64,000 nt of DNA from Pithys albifrons albifrons (lineage: Eukaryota; Chordata; Aves; Passeriformes; Thamnophilidae), in assembly GCF_047495875.1 (NCBI RefSeq), contig NC_092474.1, forward strand, positions 1,240,001-1,304,000, written 5' to 3'. Position 1 is the stretch's first letter, and the number at the start of each line of letters is the position of its first letter. Below are positions 26,401 to 38,700 of this stretch, piece by piece. The notes below the pieces were generated by a model. That model searched no databases, was not told the origin of the DNA, and saw only the letters and a program-made list of their open reading frames with translations. The translations under genes and the position numbers were made by a program.

Positions 26401-29400
26401 GCCATTTGTCTGCCTTTCCCTCTCACACAGTTCTCTGAGACCTCACCTAATAACAATTGCTCTGAACTTTTCTCTTCGTAGACCTTTTACAGCAGGTGCA
26501 GGTTCAACAGTTTGAAAAGAGAGTAGTTAATGCACCAATATAATAGTTCCAGGTTGCTGCTAAGAGAGTATTTTTTTCTTCCACCTGTACTTTTCACCAG
26601 CACTTTCCCATATTCATTGAAATGCTGTATTTTTCTGCTTTATTGTGTTGAAGAATAGTTTTAAAACCCTTTTTGTCTCTGATTAAGAAAATCCAACTTA
26701 ATAGATTCTGTAAATGGGTCATGCACACCAGTTAATCTCTGGTAATGGGACAGAAATTTGTATCTCAAGAAAAGAAGGAAACAAAAGTCAGGTCACATGT
26801 TGAGTTTTCCTTCTATTTTGTTTCAGCTGCTTTTGTTATGGACTATCTGGTTATTCCCAGTGCAAATACTCCAACTGGGGTAAAGAAACAAATTCACCAA
26901 CACACTCTTTTGTTGTTCTTGTTGATGCACAGGAATATCACAGGTAATCCATTCACAGGAGAACTCTAGCAGAGACTAGTCAAACTCTTCAGGGCTTCAG
27001 AATTAGAGCCAGGACAGAAAAGGAGGGTCCATATCCAGCCCTGCTGTCACTAGAGCATGTGAGTGGTCAGGGTTCTAATGTGGGCACTTGTCTGCAGAGA
27101 ATCAACATTAAGGTTGAGAAGAAAAAGAAAGATAAGGAAAAGAAATGTCTTTTAAGCCACTAGAGGAAGGTTCAGAAAAGGGTAGATTGATTTTTAACAG
27201 TGGATAAACTGTAAGTTGAATAACAGGAGGCTTCTTATATGATATTTAACAATAAAAGCAACAATACACAAATACCACCTATAATTACTGTCATCTATCT
27301 ATGCTGAAAAACTTGGACATCCTTCTGTAAGGCATCAGAAAAGTCTCATGGGGTTGGGAGGAGGAATAGGAGTGCATAGGGAAAGGCAGTTCTATTTCTG
27401 CATTATGGGGGGTTTTTTTATTCCTCTCCTTGACTCTTCTGAGCTGTATAATTAATAAGTTAATATTTCCTTTCTTCAAAGGATGCTGTAGAATGTCTTT
27501 CAGAATGGCTTTTCAAGAAGAACATGAACAGCTAAATCAGGACTGTTCTGGTTGTTATTAAGGTTTGAGTAGCGGAAGCCAAATTATGCAGAGCAATTTA
27601 AGTTCCAGTACCTCATTAAGGAGATTGCATTCTGTGTACTCTGATTTGTATCAGGGCAGAGATATTTCAGTTTATCTTAGATAAAAATTAACACCTGGAA
27701 ATGGTTTCTCTACAGTATTGTTTTATGCTGCTTAATCCAAATTCAGTCTTAACTCTGGGTTTTGTTTGTTTGGGTTTTTTCCTAATTCAAAAAGCCAAGG
27801 ACCTGTCCAAGTAGCTGGAGCTTGGGAGACAAAAGCTGAATGATGGTCAGAATGTGTTGGTGACTGGAGTAATACTCTGTTTAATTCTGAACAAGTAAAT
27901 CACTAGGGGGAAATGGAGAATTAAGAGATCTCTTTGCTGTATTCTGGCAAATTAAAAAGAAAAAGCCTAAACCCACGAAGTGGTAACAATCTGAGGAATC
28001 ACTGTTCCATGTCAGCTGATGGGATTGAGGGATAATGAGAGTGAGCCATCTAATGGCAGTCCATATCCCACAGGACACACAAGGCTTATTGATGGCTTTA
28101 TTTTTTTCTTTATCAGTTGGTTTGGTGTTTGTGCTGTCAATATCAGTCTGACTACCTAGGTCTCTGCTGTTTGGATATGCTGATACCATCTCTGTCACAA
28201 GAGAGTTATTTGCAATGTTGGAACCTGTCTTTGAATGTTGTGTGAGATCCTCACTGTGCTCTGTGCACGAGAGCTGCAGCCAGTACCTCCAGTGGAGAGA
28301 GAGCTTAACATCAGCAATTACAGTTAGCTGAAAACAGCCTGAAAATGCACACCTGGCACCTGAAGGACCCCGTGGTGTCCTTGGGCATTGCTCTAAGTGG
28401 GCCTACAGTTTACTTTTGCCAGCTAAAATGGCCCACAAGATGGGCAGAAGGTTGCTTGCTGTGATGGACAGTTCCTGTGTTTTAGCATGCCCCCTTCCCC
28501 CAGGTAACTGGATCTCCAGCTATCCAAAACCATACAGAGTTTGTCATTAAGCCTGGCTACTTGCCATGCAGAAGTTCTGGGGTTTTCTCTTGCAGTTATG
28601 TTTAAAAATGATAATGGTACTTTGTGATAGTGGTGCAGCTAATACAGTGTTTTGAGAGGAGCAGGGTAGTAAAACTCATCAATTAATGTCTGGAACCATA
28701 GGGGTAACAGTAGGAGAAACATCTTACTGAGTTTGAATATTGCATGAAATTAGAGTGTAATCAAATATAGAAGCTGATGGCTTTTCAAGGAGAAATTCTT
28801 ATTTATATTTTTCAGTACCACCAAAGGAGATGTAATTTGCTACTATGGAAACAAAGGAGAACCAGACCCTGTTTTCCTAAATGCTGGTAGGTTTTCTTCA
28901 GAAAGGTCTGAATATTACCTTTTTTTATGTAGCTGTGTATTGTTGTAGTAGCTTAGCTATTTAAGCATTGTCTTCACTGACTGTTTCTTTGCATTCTTTG
29001 AAAATCATTAAATGTCCTTGAATTCATTTAAGTATTTAGTAATAAATTTCAGTATAGAATCAATAGTTTATTGAAAGTTCTATCTGTGTCAGTGTGCCCA
29101 CCTGCACTGCCATTAGTGGGATGCTGCTTATGGCTGAAGGACAGAAGTCTGTATCAAGGAATAGAATTTTCCAAGGCTTTGACCCTTACTCCCTTACCCA
29201 ATGTGCATGTTTATGGCATACCTGCAGGTAAAGATTAGCTGGGGAACCACTTACATTTTATTAAAATGTTTGAAATCTATAATGACAACTCAGATCACCA
29301 GAACACACCATCCAATTAAATTGGTTTTTGTGTGTATGTAGGAATATATGGATTAAGTAATTCCTTGTTGGATACACCATGGAAGAAGCTTCAATATGGG

Positions 29401-32400
29401 AAGCAGCTTTTCACAGAAGTGGTCAAAAGAAGTCAAGACCTTACCAAAGAAGACTTGGTGAAGGAGCTTCTTACAGTGATGAATAATCAAGAACCGTAAG
29501 AACATGAGAGCTGGAGTTTACTGAGAATACAATATGACCCATTTAAAAATTGCACATAGAAAGTGTTTTCAGCAAAAAAAAGCTTTAGCCTTACGTTAAT
29601 TGACTAAAGCTGGGTAATGAAGGGCAATAGCAGTGTTCTTTCTCTCACAGAGACTGACTTCCAACAGTATTGATTTTTAAGCAGGAGACACAGTAAATGT
29701 TACCACTGCAGTCTCAGTACTCATCAACCTTACACTGGTTTCTCTGAGACCTGTTCTTTTAAAGATTGCATTTCTCTTAGTGAGGGCAATGAGTGCAGGA
29801 CTAGGGATATGTAAGTTGCTTGCTGTAAGCTTGTTGGAGGCTCAGGTAAGGTTCAGTTTGTTGCTGCACACAGAGAAGAAAGCACTTACTTACACAGAAT
29901 CATAGAATGGTTTGGGTTGGAAGGGACCTTCAAGATCATCTTGTTCCACCCCCCTGCCATGGGCAGGGACACCTTGCACTAGACCAGGTTGCTCCAAGCT
30001 CCATCCAAGCTGACCTTGAACACTTCCAAGGCTGGGGCAGCCACAGCTGCTGTGGGTGAGTGAGGCTGGTGCCTCTGCACCCTTGCTGGTGCTGAGCAGG
30101 TTTGTGTTAGTGCCTGTTCTGCATCACTACTCAGAGGGTAGGCAGAGGGTGGAGAAACAAGCCATTTTCAGAGTACAACCAGCTGCCTTCCTCAAAAGTG
30201 CAGTTGTTTTAGGCTAAGTGGGGGAAGGACATAAGGAAGTATTTGCACAATTCACCTGTAGGCCTCTAGTCAAGGAGGCTCCCAAGAGATGAGTTTGAGA
30301 TCTGAGGAAGGTTCCTGCACTCCCAGCTGGCTGCACAGTGAACCTGAGTCCATCAGCTGGATATTTAGAAGTACAGGAAGGTGATACCATTCAGTGTCCA
30401 GACATGGAGCAGGGGAAAGGAGGTCCTGTGGTCTAAATTCATATCACTGCTCACCACCCAGTGACTTTCATGTTTAGTTTGACTCTTACCTGTCTGGGGA
30501 GTGGTTGTGTTGAAGCAGAGCTGTTCCTGGTGTATAGATCAGTTTCCCAGCTTTAGCAGTAAATTTTAATGCTAACATTCATGAATGTGGCATTTTTTAG
30601 TGATTAAAGAAATGTTGACATAAGAAGTCAGACATCTGAGCAATGAGTAGTAATTGGAGAGTCTACTAAGCTGTCTTAATTGCTTTGTTCATCTATCATA
30701 TCAAGTGATTTTTAAAAAAAATTTCATACTTTGCACCTCTTACTAATCAAAAGACAAAGATATAAGATACAATATAGTCTAAATGATCTTCCCCTAATGT
30801 TCAGTAATTCCTTTATTATCTCATCTGAAACCATCTGACTATAAAACAGAAATGTTTACTTACAAAAAGCAATATTTAAAACTAAGTCTGTAATCTTTCC
30901 AAATGATACTTCAAGATTAAATGATCTTTTCATAATAAATATGAACACATGGATATGCATTAGCTTTGAACTTTCTTAAAATATCCTAGTTCATCTCTAT
31001 GATCACTTTGTGTGTGCCTGTTACATGGAATTCCCTTCTCTCCTGGTGGATTCAGGGGGGCTTTGTCCTTTACCCTCTCTCTTCTGCTTCAGCCCTGCCT
31101 TTGACTGTGGTATCAGGGATATCCTGCAACTCCTTCCAGTTTAAGAGGGATGAATGTATTAATATTGGAGAATTTAAACATTTTTTAAACTACTTTTCTA
31201 CTTTTTTCAGTCAACTGCCAGACCCTGCAATTGAAGACCAAGGGAAGGAATACATACGTCCTATACTGAACAAATATGCAGCTTTATGTGTTCGCTGCCC
31301 AGATTATGGAACAAGGTAAAAACATTCATAGCCAGAAACAGATGTGTGCTGGATCAAAGCATATCTCAAACCAAAATTACACTACTGTAAGTTTTCATTC
31401 TATAGTGACCATTTTAATTTTTCTATTCATATCTTGATCTAGTGTAATTCAGTAAGGTATTTCCTTGCTTGGTGTTTGAGTGTCTTAGATTTGCTACTGT
31501 TGAGCATTTTAAGCACACATTATGGGTTCATTTGATGGGGAGTGTGACCCAGCTTGAACGTGTTCAAGATGAGATAATACAGTTTTTCTGCTTCCCCAGT
31601 GTAGTAGCAGATCTGAGCACCTCTAACTTTGATGTTATCAAAGGTACTGCAGAACATTTCCACAAACAGGAATCGTGTCATCTGCACAGCTAAATCAGAG
31701 GTGTTTAGACATGGCACTCTAAAATGGATCTGCTGCTTTCATGCATTAAAAACCTATTGCTCTTGTTGAAAAGAACATGTATTTCTACATCTCCCCTAAC
31801 TCATGCTGCTCTTTTTACTGAGCTGCTCTCACTTTCTGCTCAAACTGTTCTACCAAAACTGCAAGAATAGAATAATGCAATGCATCTTGCATTTAATCCT
31901 TGTGGGACAAAATTCCAGATGAACCCTCTTGCTGCTGGTAGGGAATTCCTACCCTAAAAGTGTGGCAGTGATTTTGTCAGATTGGTCTCTTAGTTAGCAA
32001 TAGTATTTCCACTGCAGAGATGTGAGTTGATAAGCAGACAGTGCTTGCTGCTGTAAGCATTTTAAGTTGATATTCTAAGAGACAGATATTCAGGTTTTGC
32101 AGTGGTTTCCATAAAATGTATTAGAAAAACATTTTAAATATAGAATAATGAAGACTTAAAATGGTAAAAAAGCATCTTCCTCCTCTTGCTTCAAAGATTG
32201 AAGTTTAGGTATTTCTAAAGAAACAGGGAAAACTTGGTAGAAATACTGACCTTTTACTGGTGAATTAGAACTGTATTTCAAGTCTTCCCTGCTGCTATAA
32301 TTGTATGTTCACACTTATCTATCCCTTAGCAACAGGGTTTAGTGAAGAGAGATTGTTCACAGGGCCTTGAGATATTCTCCTGAGGAAATTAAGCACTTTT

Positions 32401-33184
32401 TTATATATGTGAGCAACTGTGGAGTGACTTGGGGAAGGGCACCACATCAGGATGGTGAAAAATTCCTGCTGCCTGTCATCCCTCTGTGACACTACTGCCC
32501 TGTCCATAGAGAAATGACAGCTTACACAAGGCAAAGTGGCACAGATGCATGACTGGAATCTGCTTTTTGTGGAAATAGATTTCCTCTTTGGAAGGTTCCT
32601 AGAGAGAGAAAACTTCTATGTTCATCTATCAGTGGGCTGTGATAATAATTAACAATGTTTAAATCTCAATGGACAGTTCATTTGAAAGAGAAGAATGAAG
32701 AGAGTATTATTGATAGGAATAACCCTTCAAGGTGCCTGTAGGCTGGGAAGAAAAACTTAGTTTTAACTACTTGTTTCTGAGTGGAGCACCTTGCACTAAG
32801 TTTGAGCCTGCAATGAGCAGCTTTGTGTGTCAGCTGCTGCCAGGGCAGTGGGAATCAAAGCAGTGGAGTGACTAAGAATGGACTGAAAATGCCCATTTGA
32901 ACTCGCCAGGATGATTTCTGCCCTGCTAAGGTGATGATGATGATGATGATGTGGTCAGGAAAGGGGAAAAAAAAAGGTTAAAACATTTGGGAATGAGGGG
33001 TGACACCCTGCAAACTGCTGTGATGGCCAGGAGGCTCACCCTTGTCCCCGTGTGTGGTTGCAGGACGAACACCGTGGTCCTCATCGACTCCCAGGGACAG
33101 GTGACTTTCACCGAGCGCAACATGATCAATGCCGATGTCAACCAGTGGCAAACGAGCACCTATGAATTCAAACTGCACAGTTAA
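14362..33184 (+). CDS. TANGO2: TANGO2, transport and Golgi organization 2 homolog (spliced, complete)
   Basis: Eight coding exons join in phase: 14362-14417, 19257-19345, 20780-20899, 21871-21985, 28816-28886, 29342-29495, 31211-31315 and 33064-33184. They encode 276 aa, the same length as the human protein as I recall it. The product is a single NRDE-family domain. It starts [19 protein letters not shown], has the family-naming NRDE motif at residues 25-28, and continues with [24 protein letters not shown] and [10 protein letters not shown] blocks. Cys2 directly follows Met1, as in Ntn-hydrolase-like family members, where it would be the N-terminal nucleophile if Met is removed. Family knowledge: the human protein acts in mitochondria and cytosol, is linked to haem trafficking and lipid/CoA metabolism, and is mutated in a metabolic-crisis and rhabdomyolysis syndrome. 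There is no signal peptide or membrane segment. Every intron is GT-AG. No truncation or frameshift was seen. Confidence 0.97.
14418..19256 (+). other. TANGO2: TANGO2 intron 2
   Basis: 4.8 kb, GTAAGA to TTTTACAG. No repeat family or RNA gene was recognised. Confidence 0.6.
19257..19345 (+). CDS. TANGO2: TANGO2 exon 3 (residues 19-49)
   Basis: Encodes [20 protein letters not shown] and the following residues up to NEILSG, including the NRDE signature at residues 25-28. Acceptor TTTTACAG, donor GTATGT. Confidence 0.96.
19346..20779 (+). other. TANGO2: TANGO2 intron 3
   Basis: 1.4 kb of AT-rich intron. A 127-codon open frame at 20030-20413 shows no family resemblance and is considered chance. 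Confidence 0.6.
20780..20899 (+). CDS. TANGO2: TANGO2 exon 4 (residues 49-89)
   Basis: Encodes [20 protein letters not shown], then [20 protein letters not shown]: the conserved EGGTWLGI core and ALTNY block. Acceptor CCATTAG, donor GTATGG. Confidence 0.96.
20900..21870 (+). other. TANGO2: TANGO2 intron 4
   Basis: About 1 kb, no identifiable content besides splice sites (GTATGG to TTTCTTAG). Confidence 0.6.
21871..21985 (+). CDS. TANGO2: TANGO2 exon 5 (residues 89-127)
   Basis: Encodes [20 protein letters not shown] and then [17 protein letters not shown], matching the central NRDE-family block. Acceptor TTTCTTAG, donor GTAAGT. Confidence 0.96.
21986..28815 (+). other. TANGO2: TANGO2 intron 5 (largest within the coding region)
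   Basis: 6.8 kb. No missing coding exon is needed, because residues on either side are contiguous in the family (AADL then [11 protein letters not shown]). No clear CR1 copy or RNA gene was recognised. Confidence 0.6.
28816..28886 (+). CDS. TANGO2: TANGO2 exon 6 (residues 127-151)
   Basis: Encodes [20 protein letters not shown] then LNAG. Acceptor TTTTTCAG, donor GTAGGT. Confidence 0.95.
29342..29495 (+). CDS. TANGO2: TANGO2 exon 7 (residues 151-202)
   Basis: Encodes [20 protein letters not shown] and onward to VMNNQEP, with the conserved YGLSN and TPW motifs. Acceptor GTATGTAG, donor GTAAGA. The preceding intron (28887-29341) is only 455 bases. Confidence 0.95.
29496..31210 (+). other. TANGO2: TANGO2 intron 7
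   Basis: 1.7 kb, interrupted by a CR1 fragment at 29893-30058. Otherwise AT-rich unique sequence. Confidence 0.6.
29893..30058 (-). mobile_element. CR1 LINE 3'-end fragment in TANGO2 intron 7
   Basis: Starts with CACAGAATCATAGAATGG, the reverse complement of the CR1 tail repeat. It continues through the typical TTGGAAGGGACC, CCATGGGCAGGGACACCTTGC and CACTAGACCAGGTTGC-like segments. The element is on the minus strand, 5'-truncated, and better preserved than the copy at 7456, so probably younger. The right end is approximate. Confidence 0.93.
31211..31315 (+). CDS. TANGO2: TANGO2 exon 8 (residues 202-237)
   Basis: Encodes [20 protein letters not shown] then [15 protein letters not shown]. Acceptor CTTTTTTCAG, donor GTAAAA. 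The CVRCP-YGTR block is strongly conserved in the family. Confidence 0.96.
31316..33063 (+). other. TANGO2: TANGO2 intron 8 with a short (GAT)n run
   Basis: 1.7 kb. A GTGATGATGATG-type trinucleotide run lies at 32932-32952, about 110 bases before the last exon. Nothing else recognised. Confidence 0.6.
33064..33184 (+). CDS. TANGO2: TANGO2 exon 9 (residues 237-276 and stop)
   Basis: Encodes [20 protein letters not shown], then [19 protein letters not shown] and TAA at 33182-33184. Acceptor GGTTGCAG. Third codon positions here are markedly GC-rich compared with exons 5-8 of the same gene. Confidence 0.97.
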
Positions 33185-35785
33185 CAGCTTTCCACATGAA
33201 TGGGTTGTAATCACAGCGATGAGACAACAAGCCATTACCTCTAGTAAATGTTTTGTGCCAGCCTCCACAAGCTAAAAATAGCAAGGAAAGCAAAAGTTCA
33301 AATAAACTGTAGCACACCCATGTCAGGCCCACAAATGCTTTGGGTAAAACCAGGTGAAAAAATTGGTTTTACATTCAGTAGCAACTTACCATCAGAAATA
33401 TTTTTTTTTATATCACCCTGCCTTCAGGGCAGGGCTATGTTTGTTCAGGACAAAGTAATTGATGTTTTGTGGGTATGATGACGTATTTTAAAGATATTTT
33501 AAACTTCTTGACATTCTGATGGGGGAAAAACATTTGCTTCTTTTATTGTTACATATGAAGGTTTTACCCAACGTTGCTGTTAAGATTGTAGACTGATGCC
33601 AGTGTGCATTAAATGAATGTATGTTACCCTGGTAGCACTAAGTGCTTCAGTCACATTTCCAATTTCAGCAGTGCCATGGTGCAATGTTCTGCCTGGGGAG
33701 GGCAGAGCAGGGGGATTCTTTACATTTGTTTTCCTATAGATAGTACAGCAATAGTTCTTATTTCTAAATCTTGGTCTAAGAATAGGTAGGAAATTTAGTT
33801 CAGTCTCTGTTCACTTTTACTGAAAGAGCCATGGGAGCAGAGTGGCTTACCTTTGACCAGAATAAAATTATTGGTGTTGTGACATCTTGTTTCCTGAAAG
33901 TCTAATTAGCAATATTGGTCTTGATATTTTCTTCCCCAGAGGGCAGGTAAGGAATAGGTACCTGTTTGCAAACAGAAGCTGAATGTGAGGTTTACACATA
34001 TCAGCTGTTTTGTATATATGCAATTTTGGCTTCATTTCTGTATTGGCATAATATTTTAAAGCCTGGAGTGACTGATAATAGATTTTTAGTAAAAATAGCT
34101 ATTTGTTGTAAGGTGACATTATTGCACTCTTCTATTGCTGAACAAGTTGGGTATTAAGATGTACTTCGTATGTTCTAACACCTGTGAATTAAAAACCTAT
34201 TTAAATGCATGTTTTTTTCAATTATTCAGTGGTAGTGTAGGTAATAGAAGATCCCAGGTAATATCAGGATATTTGAAAACCTTAAGTTATTTTGCTGCTA
34301 TTGGTGTTCTTTTTTTACTTACTTTGAATACTGAATATTAATTGAAGTGATGGAACAGGGCTGTTTTCCCCCCTCTAGATAATGCTGGCTATATTCTTCT
34401 CACAAGCCTCTGATTTTGATGAATTATTACAAAATAGTAAGACCTCTGATGAAAATTCTGAGCAGGCTGCCTCTTTCAAAGATGTGCAGCTATGTCTGAT
34501 GCTCGTGTGTGTGTGCAGGCAGCAAGTGAGACTTGCCATTGAGGTGAAGTGCTGTGAAAGGCCATTCCCAGAGTTTTAATTGCCAGGAGATGCTAAAGCA
34601 GCATTTAGTCAGTTCTTTCCTCCATAGCTGCATATTTAAGTAGCTCCCAGGACTACTTGCCTGACTCATCACAGGCTGTTGGTTCAGTGCTATGTGAGTG
34701 GCTTTTTGCCCACCTGATTGCAAGATGCTCCAGGGTCGTGTTGGGTTGTACAAGGTTTCCACTTGGAGCCCTCCAGACTGTTCTGAGCTGCAGGAAAGTA
34801 TTAGCCCTTTTTTATTTTTGATGACTGTTCAAACCATATATTTGTATGAATAAAAATGTTATTTTTTAATGCAAAGAAGTAGCTATAGTTTGAGTTTGAC
34901 AAGTGCACATTTAAAACCAAAGCTCTGCCTCAATGGCTTGCTCTTACTGAGAGTTTGCAGAGCAAACTTTTTTTATGTCTTAAGAAAAAAATCACCATAT
35001 TTGAACAAGACATTCTCTTTGAAGACATTATCTTAAAGGCAAGCAAAATGCTTGCATGCAATTTCTTGCTAAAAGCATTTGTGAACCTTAGTTTTTATAG
35101 CTGTCCTGTAATAATGAAAATTTATTTTTACCTTTTACATGTAGGCAAAAAAAAGACAAGTCAGAGCTTAGCTGTAAAACCAGATTATAATCATATATTT
35201 TGCTTTGCTCGAGTCAAAATTCTAAATGTGGGATTTGCTTTTCCTGACAAACAGTAAAGAGCACAAACTTTGGATGTTATTTTTATCATGTCAGAATAGT
35301 TAATAAAGTGAGCACATGAGAGTTTTGTTACTGGCTGCAGTGGAGACAGGATTAGGACTGCAGGGCAGATATCAGCAAGTGCTGCTTGTCCACAGAAATG
35401 ATCAGGTATTTGTGAACTGCATAATCTCCTCTGTGCAAATAATAGTTGCAGTGAATCCACTGGAAAAAATAAACTGTAGCTAAAGTTAACAAAGAAAGTG
35501 TTTTATTTTTGTAAAAGTATTTTTAGTGATAAAAGGGAATTTTAAATATAAGTTTTAAAGCACATAAAGGAAAAAATGTATATAGGAAACATGGCATTGT
35601 ACTAAGTTTGCTTATACATATAATCTCTTCAAAGTCATAAATTTGCAAGAGATTTTTCTTTTCTGACTTTATTGGAATGGCTGTAAAAACTCAATCATGT
35701 TTTTTTTGCTTAAAGTTGTGTCATGGTTGTTGTTTACATGTGTGTTCAAAACTGCAATCAGAATAAAGTCAACCTGGTGACCAGT
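33185..35785 (+). other. TANGO2: TANGO2 3' UTR and downstream DNA
   Basis: AATAAA signals on the sense strand occur at 33301-33306, 33861-33866, 34849-34854, 35468-35473 and 35762-35767. The first lies only about 115 bases after the stop, so short and long 3' UTR forms are possible. Which site is used cannot be decided from sequence alone. Confidence 0.5.
33301..33306 (+). terminator. TANGO2: Proximal TANGO2 poly(A) signal
   Basis: Canonical AATAAA about 115 bases after the TANGO2 stop. A second canonical signal follows at 33861-33866. Confidence 0.45.
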
Positions 35786-38700
35786 CTCTGTCAGCATCAA
35801 TAGATGATGCAAGTTGGCACATGTTTTATGAAGTAAAACCTTTCATGAGTATTGGCAATGAAAGTGCTGCAAGGCAAGTCCATTTCTGGTACTTAATTCC
35901 CTCTTAAGGATGCTGTATTTTTCTGGGGTGTTTTTGTTGTGTTGTGATGGGGTTTGTAACTCTCTACTGTGCATGGTTGTCTAATCCAGGTAAGAAAATG
36001 GAAAATATTTGAAAGTAAAGAAAGAGCAAAACTAATGCTTCCTTATGGAAAAGTGGAGCCTCACAAAATGCTGCTGAAGGGCAGGAATGCTGGTTCACTG
36101 TGCAAAAAGTCAGGACCTTGGGAGGACCTGAGACTTGTTACCCTGAAGATTCTGCCATAGTGGACACTGCAGTGGAGGTGGAACTGTCTCAGCTCCCTGT
36201 TAAGTAGCTTGATAAAATACACCTGAGCAGACCAGAGAATGAGCTGGGCCTCAAACAAACACCAAAATATTGATAAGACTTGAATTGCTGTTTTCATAAT
36301 ATCATAAGGAAATAAGTTATTTCAAAATGAATCTGTGAAATACTAAGCAGTAATAAGAAAATAATTAAAGCATCTTACATTTCCAGTTTAGCCTGTGGAA
36401 CTTAATGCACATTTATGGCTTGGCAAGCATGCCTTATTTATATGGAATATTAGCTACTAGGAATTAGTTTTATATCATTAGGATTCATGTAATAGAACAT
36501 TGCTGATGTTCCTCATCTGGTTCATTTTCTGCAGAGAAGTCTTGTTGATCTGAGGATCTGGGAAATAGTCTTGACTTGGTGAAAATAGAATTGGGATTGC
36601 AATCAGCTGGAAAGGCACAAGCTGTGAGAATTACAAAAGCCACCAGTGTGACTCATGCTGTGAAATGTAGGTTAAGGTGAACAGAGTGAAGAGATATTGA
36701 ATATATAATATATATATAAATATAATTTATCTGTAACATCCTATATCAAGAGCTTAGAAACTGAATGAAAAAACAGTATCATATTAACATGCTCAAATGT
36801 ACCATATCTTTTAAAACAGAACCCATAAGGACTGAACTTAGGATCAGATGAGGGAGAAAGATAATAACTAATGTAAACTTTTATATTAAGTAGGATAGCC
36901 CTAAATTGCAATCCATTTAAGTCACACACAACATGAATGGTAAAAAAAGCATTTTTCTGCTGATTCATGTCAAATTTTCTGTGTCTTTGTACTTGAAAGA
37001 TAAATGAAAAAATGAAAAACTAAAATCAGATGAAATGAAAACTAAAATCAGATCAGAAATTGGAGAAAGGAAGAGGAGGAGAAGACCATACTTAATTTAG
37101 CAGAGAACACATGTTGATGTTCTGTTTTATGAGCTTGTTCTTTCTGAGGCCTGTGAGCAGGGCAGTGCCAGGGAATGCCCTGGGGTGCCCTGCAGGCTGC
37201 CCTGGGTGGGGCAGGGGGTGTGTTCCATGGCCACCTGCCCTGGCCCAGCAGCCCTCCCAGGCACAGAGCCCTCCTCGGTCAGGGACTTACCACACTGGGG
37301 AAACACATCGATTTCTTCTGTCTGGTGGAGAAAACCACATCACTTTCCAGACATGAATGAAGATACATTAAATAGTAAACTGGAGAATATGTGGAGCCAC
37401 TAGTGTCTCTTCCTGTGGTACAACATTCTAATTGGTATTCAATGACTGAGGCTTTTGCCTCTGTTAAAGGAATGTACTCTTTCAAGAAGAAGGTGAATGA
37501 GAAGCCAGGGTTCTTCTCTCCCTGAACAGCTGTGCTGTGAATAGCTACCTGCAATAACCAGAGAGCCAAGGTTGCAGAGGCATTACCCATCTCCTGTGAG
37601 TCATGTCTTACTGGAATGACTGGCATTTAGAGAGGAATTAACTGTCCTTTCACTTACAGGTGGGTCTGCATTAGCACCTTGGTTTGATTGATAGTGCCCT
37701 TACATGGTGTTTCTGATAGTCCAATTACTGTGCTTTAATTCACATTTCATGGCAACCTCAGGTCACAGGGTCTGGGCTGTTTGAGATGGATCAGAACTGG
37801 TAGGGGTGCCTGAGGAATGCACAAATTGTTCTCCAACAGGTGGTAGGTTTAACCTGGAGAAAAATTGTCTGAAATGCACCTCACATGGAGAGCAAGTACT
37901 CAGCACCAGCTGTTCTGCTGATGGGTCTGCTGCACTTGCAGCTGCAGCATGTGATGGATGTGTCCTATCAGTGTCCTCCCTGTATGGCAGCTGCAAATTT
38001 TTCTGTTTTCTCCAGCCATATATTGTGTCAGTCAAGTCTGAGTTTGTGCCTTGGTCTAATATGCACGAGTTTAGACTGGCCAAGCAATGCCAGCATGGCA
38101 GTTACATAAAAACCACCCTGGCAGCACGACTGTGTTCAGAACTGTAACTTACTTGCCTTCTGTCGGGGAAAACAAAGGTACTGCCACTGATGGTTTGCTT
38201 ACAGAAGTGCAGCTACACCTGGACCTTTGACAGCCAAGGACTATGCTCCTGGTTCCTGTCTGTGTGCTACCAGCATTATACAGAGTAGATCAAGCTAAGG
38301 AATTAGAGCAGCAGCTTCTTTGTTACCACAGGTTTGAATTGAATCCTGATCTTTAATGGCTTACTAGAAAAATTACCACACAACAGAGGCTGAGGAGCCA
38401 GAATGCCTGAAGTGGTTGTCAATGGAATGCTATTACAGCTCTTGTGAAGTAACTAGGATTGATTTGGAGGGTGAGTTTAACTGGTAGAGATGCATAATGT
38501 GAAAGCAGCCACAAGGCTGGCTCAGGTTATCTTTACAAATAACAGATAAATTTGGCCTGTTTAAGAAAAGTGCTCCAGACTATTTGGATGACAGGGCCTA
38601 TAGAAAGCAAAGTATGAAGACTGATATTCTATTGCCCCTGGATGTTACTGATTTTTTTTCTCTGATACTCCTCAGATAAATTGAGTGTGTTTAGGAATGC

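Noticed and set aside
27361..27426. Possible mir-185-like hairpin in TANGO2 intron 5
   Set aside because: GAGGAATA and TATTCCTC pair at the base and a GAAAGGCAGTTCT string lies inside. The interior does not form a continuous stem and the 3p arm is absent.
37140..37280. GC-rich patch between TANGO2 and DGCR8 with short ORFs
   Set aside because: Low CpG density, no donor or acceptor logic and no family similarity. Not treated as a promoter or gene.
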